DNA of 64,000 bases from an uncultured Anaerolineae bacterium. GTDB taxonomy: Bacteria > Chloroflexota > Anaerolineae > Aggregatilineales > Phototrophicaceae. The position numbers and the translations under genes are program-made. Shown here piece after piece: positions 54,085-63,522 of this stretch. The stretch is taken from contig CAKQCB010000002.1 of NCBI GenBank assembly GCA_934216615.1, positions 496,001 through 560,000 on the forward strand, read 5' to 3'. Within the stretch, counting starts at the first letter, position 1; the number at the start of each line of letters is the position of its first letter. The notes below the pieces were generated by a model, which ran no database searches, was not told the DNA's origin, and saw nothing but the letters and a program-made list of their open reading frames with translations.

Positions 54085-54558
54085 TTAAATCCAACGGCGG
54101 ACGCGCGCCTTATAGCGTGTGTATTCTTCACCAAATTTACGCTCCAAATACCGTTCTTCGCGCAAAATCACGCCATGATGAATCACCAGCATGACGATGG
54201 GAAGCCATAAGAGAATCCACACATTAGCAAACATCAACCCAAGGCCCAACATCGCCAAACTAAAGGTGAGATACATCGGGTTACGGGTGAAGCGATACGG
54301 CCCATCAGAAACAATCACACGGGTGGGGTGCCACGGTTCAGGGCTGGTTTTGGCGCGGTACATGCTGACCAGTGCCCAAAGACCGGGGATTGCGCCGACG
54401 ACAAAAATTACCACTCCAATGGCCCAAATACGATGATTGAGACTTGGAAATTCAATCGGAAAGAACATCTCCAAAAGTATACCCGCCGCCAAACCCGCCA
54501 TATAAATCAACGGGGGCGGAAAGATCACGCCCGAAGTCTCTTGATCGGGGGTGGCCAT
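54085..54558 (-). CDS. Isoprenylcysteine carboxyl methyltransferase-like membrane protein
   Basis: A 157-residue polytopic protein with four hydrophobic helices and the PEMT/ICMT core motif: GPYRFTRNPMYL followed by a helix and REERYLERKFGEEYTRYKARVRRW at the C-terminus. These motifs bind SAM and a prenylated or phospholipid substrate. The gene follows the GT4 gene by three bases. In bacteria the substrate is usually unknown. Confidence 0.92.
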   Translation of the reverse strand: MATPDQETSGVIFPPPLIYMAGLAAGILLEMFFPIEFPSLNHRIWAIGVVIFVVGAIPGLWALVSMYRAKTSPEPWHPTRVIVSDGPYRFTRNPMYLTFSLAMLGLGLMFANVWILLWLPIVMLVIHHGVILREERYLERKFGEEYTRYKARVRRWI

Positions 54559-54561
54559 CGG

Positions 54562-56004
54562 TTAGCCTCCTTGTGTGAACGCGCTACGAACCGCTTGGGT
54601 GATGGGCACAATATACCCTTCGCGAAGCCAATCCTGCACCTGCGCACTCGCAACCCCATCCGCTCGCGCCTGCGTGAGAGAGAATATGCCCGCGTATTGG
54701 CTGAGCAAGCGTTCGAGCGTTTCTGAGTGTGCATAATCCGCCCGAAAATCGTGATAAATGGCGCCGTTTTCGGTTCGGTAACACCACGGTGCAAGTTGAA
54801 ACTGTGTCTCTGCGTGGATGGGTTCGAGTTGGTAGCGCAACGGTTCGACCAAAGACGCGCCTAAAATCGTCTCGGCATACGCGCTCCATTGACGCTGAAC
54901 GCCATAATGCGCCTGCAAATACGCGATCACAGCGGGGTCAGTACGCAGACCTGACTGTAAAATATGGGCTGTTTTTCGGGACGCTTCTGCATGGTCGTTA
55001 AAATCTACCCCGTCGATCATTTCAGGGGGAAGTAGTTCGCGATGGGTCGAAATCCGCGCGGTGACGACGCGCGTGCCACAGCCCAACGCCTCATAAACCG
55101 CGTTGCCGAACGATTCAACAAAACTGCCGAGTGAGAACATCACATCACCGAGGCTGTAATATTCAGGCAGTAAATCCACCGGAACCCACTCATGAAAGAC
55201 AAAATAGGGCGTCAAACCGCGCTTGGCAAGTTCAGCATCCACCCGTTGATAAAAACGACTCACGCCTTCATCAAATTGCAGACCGAGCCAACGCGGAACC
55301 AACACCCGAATATCCGTGATGTGATGGTGATTCACCAGCAAGTCCACCACCTCAATTGTTTGCCACATGCCTTTATTTTCTTCGGGACGGTGTGGGTGCA
55401 AAATGATCTTGTGCGGGCGCGGGTCACCACCGATATGCTGAAGCAACCGTTCAGAAGGTGGGGTCTGTTTAAACCGTTCCCACTGGATGCCGTTATGAAT
55501 CACCTTCATGCGCGAAGGCAAGTCCGGCAAGAAACGCCCTGCTGTATGCAGGTAGAACTGACGTGAAAACTCAGAGATCAAGACGAGCGTATGCGCTTGG
55601 AATTGAAACCCACCCTGTATCGTTTCGGGGTAGACATTATCGCGCAGTGAAACCACCGTCGGCACATGTCGATACACCTGCGGGAATAAAAATTCGCCAT
55701 CGTGCATGTAGAACCGATCCGCGTTTTGCAAATGTTCGCCAACCTCTTGAATGACCGAAGCGAGGTTGACCGCGCCCGTATCATACGGGCCGGGGAACGG
55801 CTGTTTAAAACGCAAAATCGGCTTCACGACGATGCGCTCATGCCAATGAAAGGGTTGCGGGGTATCTTCGCGACGAGTGCATAAAATGGTGATCTCATGC
55901 CCTAATTCCGCCAGATATAACGCGATTGCCCGCAAATGTTTTTGAGCACCCCCCATATCATGATGAGGGAATAACGGCGTGATTGAAAACATCACAATGT
56001 TCAT
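54562..56004 (-). CDS. GT4 family glycosyltransferase
   Basis: A 480-residue GT-B enzyme with the N-terminal acceptor loop DMGGAQKHLRAIAL, MHDGEFLFPQV and HNGIQWERF in the middle, a donor domain with HPHRPEENKG and the EX7E motif in SFVESFGNAVYEAL followed by REL. The last 90 residues (about 390-480) are an extra helical domain ending with a segment related to winged-helix type structures. It is expected to act in surface glycan synthesis. The downstream ICMT-like gene is three bases away. Confidence 0.88.
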   Translation of the reverse strand: MNIVMFSITPLFPHHDMGGAQKHLRAIALYLAELGHEITILCTRREDTPQPFHWHERIVVKPILRFKQPFPGPYDTGAVNLASVIQEVGEHLQNADRFYMHDGEFLFPQVYRHVPTVVSLRDNVYPETIQGGFQFQAHTLVLISEFSRQFYLHTAGRFLPDLPSRMKVIHNGIQWERFKQTPPSERLLQHIGGDPRPHKIILHPHRPEENKGMWQTIEVVDLLVNHHHITDIRVLVPRWLGLQFDEGVSRFYQRVDAELAKRGLTPYFVFHEWVPVDLLPEYYSLGDVMFSLGSFVESFGNAVYEALGCGTRVVTARISTHRELLPPEMIDGVDFNDHAEASRKTAHILQSGLRTDPAVIAYLQAHYGVQRQWSAYAETILGASLVEPLRYQLEPIHAETQFQLAPWCYRTENGAIYHDFRADYAHSETLERLLSQYAGIFSLTQARADGVASAQVQDWLREGYIVPITQAVRSAFTQGG

Positions 56005-56111
56005 GTGCGCACCTGCTTTTTCTCCAAGACCCCGAAACCTGCGAAAACGTCTCTATCTCAGTACACTATAGGCGAAAAATAAAGTAAAGAAAACACAAGG
56101 TTAGCGTTCCC

Positions 56112-56936
56112 ATGCACCACGTTGATGATCTTGCACAGGCCACACAGAAACGGGTTGAAGTCGCGCAGCGGGTCGCCCAGCATCTTCCTTCGGCATGGCA
56201 GGCTGAAGTCGCATTGGTTGGTTCGACAGCGCGCGGGCTGGCCGACGAAACCAGTGACGTCGAGTTGAATGTGTGGGCGGAAACCCTGCCCCCTGAAGCT
56301 GACTGGCGGGCATGGCTCACACAAGGGGGCGTTGTGAATTTATCCGCTGTTGACCTCAAACCCGACGGTTCACGCTGGATTAAAGGCCAGCTCGATGCGA
56401 TAGACCTCGAAGTTGGGTTTCAGACGTTCACCGAAGTTGAAAGCTATTTTGAACCGCTCATCAGCGCCCACGACTTGAGCCTTGAACGCATTCATCTCGC
56501 AGAAATCCTCGTGCATCATCACCCCTTGCATACACAGGGATGGTTAGCCACGTTCAAGCGTTGGCTCAGCACCTACCCCGAAGCGCTGCTCATCCACCTG
56601 TGTACGGAAGCCCAAGCACGCTGGAATATGAAATACTGGCAAAAACTGGATCGACTAGCACAGCGCGGGGAAATTTTAGAGTTTCGTCGCTTGCAAACAG
56701 AAGACATGATCCTCACGACGCGCCTGCTCTACGCGCTCAACCGCGTATGGGAACCACGTCCCAAGTGGTTACTCAATCACACGCGAAGTCTCGCCCTACA
56801 GCCTGAGAACTATTTACAAAAAGTCATGGAGATCATGACTGCTTCCGCCCAAACCAGTCTTGAACACCAAAAACACCTGCTGAATGCCGTCATCTTACTG
56901 ATTCCTGAACCATTCCGATTTGAGAGCCATTTTTAA
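56112..56936 (+). CDS. Nucleotidyltransferase-fold protein
   Basis: A 274-residue protein with the nucleotidyltransferase signature GSTARG at 37-42 followed by SDVEL (D49, E51) where many family members have Asp-Asp, and a later acidic strand (DAIDLEVGF) for the third carboxylate. The C-terminal half is helical, like DUF4037 proteins. It may transfer a nucleotide to an antibiotic, RNA or protein; no partner antitoxin-like gene is seen. The gene is divergent from the GT4 gene. Confidence 0.8.
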   Translation: MHHVDDLAQATQKRVEVAQRVAQHLPSAWQAEVALVGSTARGLADETSDVELNVWAETLPPEADWRAWLTQGGVVNLSAVDLKPDGSRWIKGQLDAIDLEVGFQTFTEVESYFEPLISAHDLSLERIHLAEILVHHHPLHTQGWLATFKRWLSTYPEALLIHLCTEAQARWNMKYWQKLDRLAQRGEILEFRRLQTEDMILTTRLLYALNRVWEPRPKWLLNHTRSLALQPENYLQKVMEIMTASAQTSLEHQKHLLNAVILLIPEPFRFESHF

Positions 56937-57007
56937 TCCCGTAAGGGGCGCAGGGTATGTTATAGTCTGGCAATCACTACCTTGAGAAGAAAGGGAAAGG
57001 CTGTGCT

Positions 57008-57775
57008 ATGACAAATCTATTGTCTGAACGGGTCGTTTTGGTGACAGGGGCGGCACGTCGCGTGGGCAAAGGCATCGCGATTGGGTTCGCCCAAAAAGGG
57101 GCGCATGTTGTGGTTCATCATGGACATTCCCCTGAAGCCGCTGAAGCCACCGTCCGCGAGATCAAATCGTATGGGGTGCAGAGCGTCGCTATCCAAGCCA
57201 ACCTTGTCCACTACGATCAAATTGCCAGCCTGTTTGAACAGATCAAAACCCAATTCGGTCGCTTAGATGTGTTAGTCAACAGCGCCAGCATTTATCCGAA
57301 AAAACCCTTTTTAGATATCGCCTTCACCGAATGGCAAGAGACGCTCGACACCAACTTGACCGCGCCGTTTTATTGTTCGCAGTTCGCGGGGCGCTTGATG
57401 CGCGATCAGCACATTGAAGGGGCGATGGTCAACATCATCGACCATTATGGCGAAGAACCTTCAGCGGTGCGCCCACATCACAGCGTGAGCAAAGCAGGGT
57501 TGGCGATGCTCACCAAAGTGACCGCCCGATCACTTGCCCCGTATAAAATCCGCGCGAATGGGTTGATCTTAGGGCCGATCATCCCGGGCGAACAAACCCC
57601 CGCCGACGTATGGCAAAAAGTTGAGAACAAACTCCCGCTCAAACGGTCAGGAACAGTAGAAGAAGTGGCCGCGGCCGCAATTTTCACGGTGCAAAACCCC
57701 TTCATGACGGGGGCGCTCATCCATGTGGATGGAGGCGAAGGTTTAGGCTTGGCTGATGAGATGTCGCTGGAATAA
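57008..57775 (+). CDS. SDR-family oxidoreductase (pteridine reductase/FabG-like)
   Basis: A 255-residue enzyme with TGAARRVGKGIA (cofactor loop), VHHGHS, NSAS in place of NNAG, and the SKAGL motif. The catalytic Tyr position is occupied by His (PHHSVSKAG), so the usual Tyr-Lys pair looks altered. The TGAARRVGK loop is seen in pteridine reductase-like SDRs. GAAAGGG precedes the ATG. It sits just before rtcB. Confidence 0.85.
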   Translation: MTNLLSERVVLVTGAARRVGKGIAIGFAQKGAHVVVHHGHSPEAAEATVREIKSYGVQSVAIQANLVHYDQIASLFEQIKTQFGRLDVLVNSASIYPKKPFLDIAFTEWQETLDTNLTAPFYCSQFAGRLMRDQHIEGAMVNIIDHYGEEPSAVRPHHSVSKAGLAMLTKVTARSLAPYKIRANGLILGPIIPGEQTPADVWQKVENKLPLKRSGTVEEVAAAAIFTVQNPFMTGALIHVDGGEGLGLADEMSLE

Positions 57776-57980
57776 ACGCGCACGCTCATTAAAAACTCAT
57801 ATCTGACCTCTTTTGAGCCTTTAATATCCAAACAAAGTCACATAGACTAGATTTTTGTATTCTCAATCTCGGTGGGTACTTCACGCCATAAAAGGAATTT
57901 CCAATGCACTGTATATACGATGTCCTCTAACGGTTTCCGACTTTTCACCCCCCATCGTTATCTATTGGGAAATAAACCTT

Positions 57981-59192
57981 ATGAGTCATGAATATCCAAT
58001 GCAACCTTTGCGGGAAACCCCTCTTTCCTATCCTATTTGGGGGGAAGAACAAATCGATCAAGAAGCCATGAAGCAGATGGAAAATTCCCTGCGCCTCCCT
58101 GTGAGTATGGCAGGCGCCTTGATGCCTGATGCGCATGTGGGCTATGGTCTGCCAATCGGCGGTATTTTAGCTACAGATCAAGTCGTCATTCCGTATGCAG
58201 TGGGCGTCGATATTGCCTGTCGTATGCGGTTGAGTATTTATCCTGAATCGCCGATCCTCATCCATCAGAAAGTTGGGCAGTTCCGCAAGGCATTATTAGA
58301 ACAAACCAACTTCGGCGCGGGGGGACAATGGCGCGGGAAACAGCGTAGCGAACACGAAGTCTTAGATGATCCTGCGTGGAAAACAACGCCTCTCTTGCGT
58401 TCGCTGATCGACACCGCCCAAAATCAATTAGGCACGAGTGGCAGTGGCAATCACTTTGTCGAATGGGGTGAAATTGAGATCAATGAAGCCAATGACGAGT
58501 TGGGCCTCAAAGCGGGAAAATATCTCGCTCTGCTCTCGCACAGCGGGTCGCGCGGGGTGGGCTTCAAGATCGCCAATCATTATTCTAAACTGGCGATGGA
58601 TGTGCGCAGCGGGCTTGACCCCGCGGTGAAACATCTCGCTTGGCTTGATCTGACCTCTTATGAGGGACAAGCCTATTGGACGTCGATGGAATTGGCGGGG
58701 CGTTTTGCCTCTGCCAACCATGAAGTGATCCATAAACGGGTTGCCAAAGCCGTCGGCATCAAACCGATTGCGGTGGTGGAGAATCATCACAATTTCGCGT
58801 GGAAAGAGCTGATCCACACAGCGGATGGCGAACAAGAAGCGATTGTTCACCGCAAAGGCGCAACGCCCGCAGGTGAAGGCGTGTACGGGTTCATCCCGGG
58901 TTCGATGGGCGACTTCGGCTTTTTAGTGCGTGGACGCGGCAACGAAGCCAGCTTAAACTCAGCCTCTCATGGGGCGGGGCGTAAAATGAGCCGTAAAGGG
59001 GCATTGAACAGCATCACAACCACCGAGCGCAATCAGTATCTTAAAGCGCGTGGGGTTGAACTGTTAGGCGGTGGTCTGGACGAATCCCCCCAAGCATATA
59101 AGCCGATTGAAGACGTCATTGCGGCACAAGCTGATCTGGTGGATATTGTCGGGCGGTTCATGCCCAAGATCGTGCGTATGTCGAATAAATAA
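57981..59192 (+). CDS. rtcB: RNA-splicing ligase RtcB
   Basis: The 403-residue protein has the RtcB hallmarks: DAHVGYGLPIGG, VDIACRMR with the metal-binding Cys (C80), GTSGSGNHFVE, SHSGSRGVG, ENHHNF and SHGAGRKMSR with the guanylylated histidine. It joins 2',3'-cyclic phosphate or 3'-phosphate RNA to 5'-OH RNA using GTP and Mn2+. The start at 57981 fits the family; the frame open from 57855 adds 42 unrelated residues. No archease gene is adjacent. It ends at the terminator 59212-59246. Confidence 0.95.
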   Translation: MSHEYPMQPLRETPLSYPIWGEEQIDQEAMKQMENSLRLPVSMAGALMPDAHVGYGLPIGGILATDQVVIPYAVGVDIACRMRLSIYPESPILIHQKVGQFRKALLEQTNFGAGGQWRGKQRSEHEVLDDPAWKTTPLLRSLIDTAQNQLGTSGSGNHFVEWGEIEINEANDELGLKAGKYLALLSHSGSRGVGFKIANHYSKLAMDVRSGLDPAVKHLAWLDLTSYEGQAYWTSMELAGRFASANHEVIHKRVAKAVGIKPIAVVENHHNFAWKELIHTADGEQEAIVHRKGATPAGEGVYGFIPGSMGDFGFLVRGRGNEASLNSASHGAGRKMSRKGALNSITTTERNQYLKARGVELLGGGLDESPQAYKPIEDVIAAQADLVDIVGRFMPKIVRMSNK

Positions 59193-59211
59193 AAATATGT
59201 TCAAGCGTTAC

Positions 59212-59246
59212 AAAAAAACTCCGCAAGTGATTGCGGAGTTTTTTTA
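59212..59246. terminator. Bidirectional intrinsic terminator
   Basis: A 15-bp stem with A and T tracts (59212-59226 with 59231-59245) lies between convergent rtcB and the sugar-binding protein gene. Confidence 0.93.
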
Positions 59247-59269
59247 TTGATTTGTATCAGGGTCAGATG

Positions 59270-60583
59270 TTAGCCGTCGAGGGCTGCGTCTGCGCCTTCT
59301 TGCAGGATTTCAACGGTTTCTTCAACCGACAGACCATTGCTGGTCACGTTCGCCAACGCTTCGCTGAGCAAACCACGCACGGTGCCGTAAGCGGCAACAG
59401 AAGGCGAGCTGTAGAGGCGGACGCCTTCAGAGTTCAACCATGTGTTTGACGCATTGAAGTAAGGGAACAGGCCGGGGAATGTGACGGTTTCTTCAGTCAA
59501 CAGATCGACAGTTGAGGTCACGGGGTTGAAGTAACCTGTGCCACCGCTCCATGTCACGGCAGAGCTTTCTTGGACGAGGAACTTCAAGAATAACCAGCTG
59601 GCTAATTCTTGTTCAGGGGTTCCCGCAACAAGGGCGATACCGGGCAAGAAGACTTGTAAGCTGGGGGTTTCGGCGGCATAGGGGAACACGGTGGGAACCC
59701 AAACGTCGCTGGAACCTGCATCTTCAAATGCGGCGATCACGAAGGTGTAACCCGCAGAGCTACTGACGATGAACGGATTCAAGCCCAAAGCAAAGTCACT
59801 TTGTTCAGCAAATGCTTCGGCAGGAATGTAACCGCAACCATTGTCATACAATTCTTTGTAGAGAGCCAAAGCGCTCAAAACGGCTTCGTTGCCCGCAAAT
59901 GTGAAGGCTTCGCCGTCCCAAATGGTGCCACCATGAGCAGCCACCCATGATTCAAATGCAGACGCATCTGTTGTGAGGGGGTAACCTTGCATGTCTTCCC
60001 CATTGGGGCCAGTGGCTTCTGCAACGGTGCAAGCAACTTCTTTGAAGGCTTCTACGCTGGTGGGAACTTCCAAGCCCATTCTTTCCAACAAAGATTCGTT
60101 GTAGAGGAAGAATTGTGCCGACAATTGATGTGGGAACACCAACAGTTCACCATCAACGGTGTCAAAGTCGAACAGCGCGGTGTTGAAATTCGCCAGTTCT
60201 TCTTCGCTCAAACCATAGGTGGCATCGTTGACATAAGTATTGATGTCCACAACGGCGCCATCGCTTGCATAGCTTGCAGCATCGTTGGCATAAGCGGCCA
60301 CTAACGCAGGCAATTCACCAGAAGTGATCGCACCATTAAATTGTTCACGAATGTCGTTATAGCTACCGGGACGGGTCCCTTCGACTGTGATCCCCCATTC
60401 GTTGGTGCTGTTGAATTCTTCAATCAGCGCGGCGATGGTATCGCCTTGCGCACCACTAAATTGATGCCAGTAAAGGACAGATTGCCCACTGGGATCTACG
60501 CCGGATAAATCATCTTGTGCCATCACCGCACCGCTAATGGCGAGGGCGCTCACTAAACCGAGGCTAAGAGCTAATTTCCGCAT
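59270..60583 (-). CDS. CUT1 sugar ABC substrate-binding protein
   Basis: A 437-residue secreted protein with signal peptide MRKLALSLGLVSALAISGAV and a type 2 binding fold of the extracellular solute-binding family 1: VLYWHQFSGAQGDTIAALIEEFN, then ELPALVAAYANDAASY and AASWLFLKFLV-like end segments. There is no lipobox. It delivers a sugar or glycerol-phosphate-like solute to the two permeases encoded upstream on the same strand. AGGAG is upstream of the ATG. Confidence 0.93.
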   Translation of the reverse strand: MRKLALSLGLVSALAISGAVMAQDDLSGVDPSGQSVLYWHQFSGAQGDTIAALIEEFNSTNEWGITVEGTRPGSYNDIREQFNGAITSGELPALVAAYANDAASYASDGAVVDINTYVNDATYGLSEEELANFNTALFDFDTVDGELLVFPHQLSAQFFLYNESLLERMGLEVPTSVEAFKEVACTVAEATGPNGEDMQGYPLTTDASAFESWVAAHGGTIWDGEAFTFAGNEAVLSALALYKELYDNGCGYIPAEAFAEQSDFALGLNPFIVSSSAGYTFVIAAFEDAGSSDVWVPTVFPYAAETPSLQVFLPGIALVAGTPEQELASWLFLKFLVQESSAVTWSGGTGYFNPVTSTVDLLTEETVTFPGLFPYFNASNTWLNSEGVRLYSSPSVAAYGTVRGLLSEALANVTSNGLSVEETVEILQEGADAALDG

Positions 60584-60699
60584 TGTGTCATCTTCTCCTA
60601 TGAATGATGAACTTTGACTTACTCACTGCCGAATAGGTGTTTACCTCATATTCGACAAAAAATTAACATCGCCATTCAAGACGATGGAGGTCCCGCGTT

Positions 60700-61617
60700 C
60701 TAGCCCTTCACGCCTGAAGAAGCGATCCCTTCAGTAAAGTGTCTTTGCGTGAAGAAATACAAAATTAAAATCGGAATGATCATCATGACCGAGGCCGCCA
60801 TTTGCAAATGCAGTTGATTCGGCGCTTCGTTGGAAACAAAATTCGTCAGCCCGACGGCGACAGGTCGCCATGCTTGCGTTTGTGTGACCATGATCGGCCA
60901 TAAGAGCGCGTTCCATGCCCCAATAAAAGCAAACGTCACAATCGTCATCACAGGGGCGCGCGACAAGGGCATCACCACCGAGATCAGATAACGCAAATGC
61001 CCCGCCCCATCAATACGCGCCGCATCCCAAAAATCTTCGGGAATTTGCATGAAGAACTGACGCAGTAAAAAGATGGTGAAAGCAGACGCCATGAAGGGAA
61101 TGGTTAAGGCAGGCCAGTTATCAAACCAAGGGATGCCAATTAAACTGTCGCTCAACCGTCCAATCCAGATCACTGTCAAGTAATTCGGGATGAAGGTCGC
61201 GACTTCAGGAATCATCAAAGTAGCTAAGATCAAGCCAAAGATGAAGTTCTTGCCGAAGAAGTTAATGCGAGCGAACGCATACGCGGCGGGCACACACACC
61301 ACCAACTGACCGATAATCGTGATAGCGGTGATGCGGGCGCTGTTCCACATATATTGTCCAAACGCCGCTTGGTCCCACGCTTGTTGATAGTTCCCAAAAC
61401 GTAGTTCAGAAGGAAGCATCGCACCGAGTGTAATTTCACCCACCGACATAAATGATGCGCTCAACATCCATAAAAATGGGAAGATCGCTTGTACCAGCCC
61501 TAAGATCAAGATGCCGTAAACGACGATGGGCTTCCATGGAATGTGACGACGTGGGTTCTTTGATGCTTCCTGCGTCGTCGCAAAGGATGTATCTAATGGG
61601 CGCGAAGTTTCAGCCAT
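60700..61617 (-). CDS. CUT1 sugar ABC permease (MalG-like)
   Basis: A 305-residue permease with six membrane helices and the EAA loop DAARIDGAGHLRYLISVVMPLSRAP that contacts the ATPase. Its ATG lies eight bases inside the stop of the MalF-like gene. The binding-protein gene follows after 116 bases. Member of the carbohydrate uptake transporter 1 family. Confidence 0.95.
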   Translation of the reverse strand: MAETSRPLDTSFATTQEASKNPRRHIPWKPIVVYGILILGLVQAIFPFLWMLSASFMSVGEITLGAMLPSELRFGNYQQAWDQAAFGQYMWNSARITAITIIGQLVVCVPAAYAFARINFFGKNFIFGLILATLMIPEVATFIPNYLTVIWIGRLSDSLIGIPWFDNWPALTIPFMASAFTIFLLRQFFMQIPEDFWDAARIDGAGHLRYLISVVMPLSRAPVMTIVTFAFIGAWNALLWPIMVTQTQAWRPVAVGLTNFVSNEAPNQLHLQMAASVMMIIPILILYFFTQRHFTEGIASSGVKG

Positions 61618-63268
61618 AGAAAACCTTGCTCCCTAGGAATCGGTTTTGGAAAACGGTAATTAACAAAATGACTGCGAATAACACAAACGCCAGCGCCGAG
61701 CCATAACCAAGATTCGGCTCTGTTTGCCGTACCGTCGTGAAGATATGAACGGCTAACGTATCGACTGAGCTTGCCGCCGCAGGCGTTCGCATGATCCATA
61801 ACTGCGTGAAGGCTTTAAACGTCCCTGTAATCGCAATTAACATGAGGAAAAAGGTTGTTGGCGAAAGTAAGGGAAGTGTGATGCGACGGAACAAGACCCA
61901 TTCGCTGGCGCCGTCAATGCGGGCGGCTTCGTAAAGTTCTACGGGAATATTGCCCAATCCCGCCAAGAACACAACGGCATCATAGCCGATGTATGTCCAT
62001 ACGGTATAAATCATAATCACGATCAAGGCGAGGCTAGGGCCTGTCAAAACAGAGGGCAGACCTTCGCCAAAAATGAGCGTGAAAATCCCTTTCGGTTCCA
62101 GTAACCACTTTTGATCAGGAATCCCAAACAGATTGATCAATTGGTTGATGGGTGATTCGGGACGGAATGAAAAGAGCAGATTAAACACAATCGCCGTCGC
62201 GACAAAAGGCATGATATACGGCAAGAAGTAGACCACACGGAACAGGGAACGCGCCTTAATCTCTTGGAAAAGTAGATACGCGAGTACCAAGCCGATGCCG
62301 ATTTGGAAAGGAATCGTTCCGATGGCAAACATCACGGTGATGTTCAGCCCACGCAGAACGTCAGGGTCAGAATTGGCTAACGCAACAGGCAGTTCCGCAA
62401 TCAACAGATACCCGCCTACAGCAAGCGCGCCTGTGGCAAAAATACCGAGCGCAAGGTTACGTGTTCCGTCAGCGTTGAGAGAACGTCGCCAGACGATGTA
62501 AGCCAGCGCGATCAAGACGACGCCTAACGTCATCAAGACAATCTGTGACCAGATCGGCAGTTCGGTGCCAGCTTCGCGGGCCGTCGCAATCGCGGTGTTG
62601 ATTTCGCTCAGCGTGAGTTCAATCACCAAATAACTAATCAACACGCTGGATGTGATGATGAAGGCTTTTACAAGCCATTGGAACCAATCGGCATGGGTGC
62701 GGATCACGAACCACCAGCCGATCAAAACCGCCATCGCGATGATGAACACCAGCAAAAATTCGTTCCCAAGCGGAAGGATGTCCGGCATTTGAAAACTTGC
62801 CATTAGCTCGTTGACAAACATGCCCGGCACACGTTCTTGTCCGCGTATGCGCTGGGGGATATTGAGCACAACAGGAAGAGCAACACTCACCCATTTTGTG
62901 AAAAAGAAAGAGGTGGCAGTCAGGCCAACCGCCGGAATGAAGGCGGTGAAAGCTTTGCGAAGATTGCCCCCACGCCACAAAGCGATCAGTTTTGTGCCTG
63001 CATAAATGAGTAGACCGAGGCTTACCCAAAAGAAAACCACATAAGCAAAATCATCTAACCCGCGAATGTAATTTCGCAAGCCAAGATAATCACCCGGAAA
63101 GCGTCGCCACTGGTGAAAGCTTACAAAGAGAGCAAATGCTAATGGGATAAGGCCAAAAAGCAGGATTAGAATAAATGCGGGTGCAATAAACGCATAGCCT
63201 GTTAAATTCTCAAGCAAAATGCGTCGAGTACGTGATGCTGATTTTACAGCTTTAGGTGTGGCTGTCAT
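61610..63268 (-). CDS. CUT1 sugar ABC permease (MalF-like) with large membrane insertion
   Basis: A 552-residue permease. The core CUT1 parts are the first helix (about residues 25-48), the GLRNYI segment and, from about residue 310, NITVMFAIGTIPFQIGIGL to the EAA loop EAARIDGASEWVLFRRITLPLL and the last helices. Between them lies an extra stretch of about 235 residues with about six hydrophobic helices. Usual CUT1 permeases have about 300 residues. The stop overlaps the MalG-like start by eight bases. No MsmX-like ATPase gene is present in the window. Confidence 0.92.
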   Translation of the reverse strand: MTATPKAVKSASRTRRILLENLTGYAFIAPAFILILLFGLIPLAFALFVSFHQWRRFPGDYLGLRNYIRGLDDFAYVVFFWVSLGLLIYAGTKLIALWRGGNLRKAFTAFIPAVGLTATSFFFTKWVSVALPVVLNIPQRIRGQERVPGMFVNELMASFQMPDILPLGNEFLLVFIIAMAVLIGWWFVIRTHADWFQWLVKAFIITSSVLISYLVIELTLSEINTAIATAREAGTELPIWSQIVLMTLGVVLIALAYIVWRRSLNADGTRNLALGIFATGALAVGGYLLIAELPVALANSDPDVLRGLNITVMFAIGTIPFQIGIGLVLAYLLFQEIKARSLFRVVYFLPYIMPFVATAIVFNLLFSFRPESPINQLINLFGIPDQKWLLEPKGIFTLIFGEGLPSVLTGPSLALIVIMIYTVWTYIGYDAVVFLAGLGNIPVELYEAARIDGASEWVLFRRITLPLLSPTTFFLMLIAITGTFKAFTQLWIMRTPAAASSVDTLAVHIFTTVRQTEPNLGYGSALAFVLFAVILLITVFQNRFLGSKVFYG

Positions 63269-63522
63269 TGATGAACCGGAGTTTTTCCCCCTTATTCCAA
63301 CCCAAGCTCTTACGATAAATCAATGTTGCGAAAAAACATTTAAGAGATTATTAAGGATTTTTATTATTGTGGCGCATGTTGTTCATTTGAGCAACCACAA
63401 ATGTCATATAAAAATGAGAGTTTTTCTATTCTTCACCTGACAAGCCATCAAATCTTAAAAATGAGACTTTCATAAAAATAGAGCCTATACAGTTAGTTTA
63501 AGGGTTTGATCCTGACAGGTTG

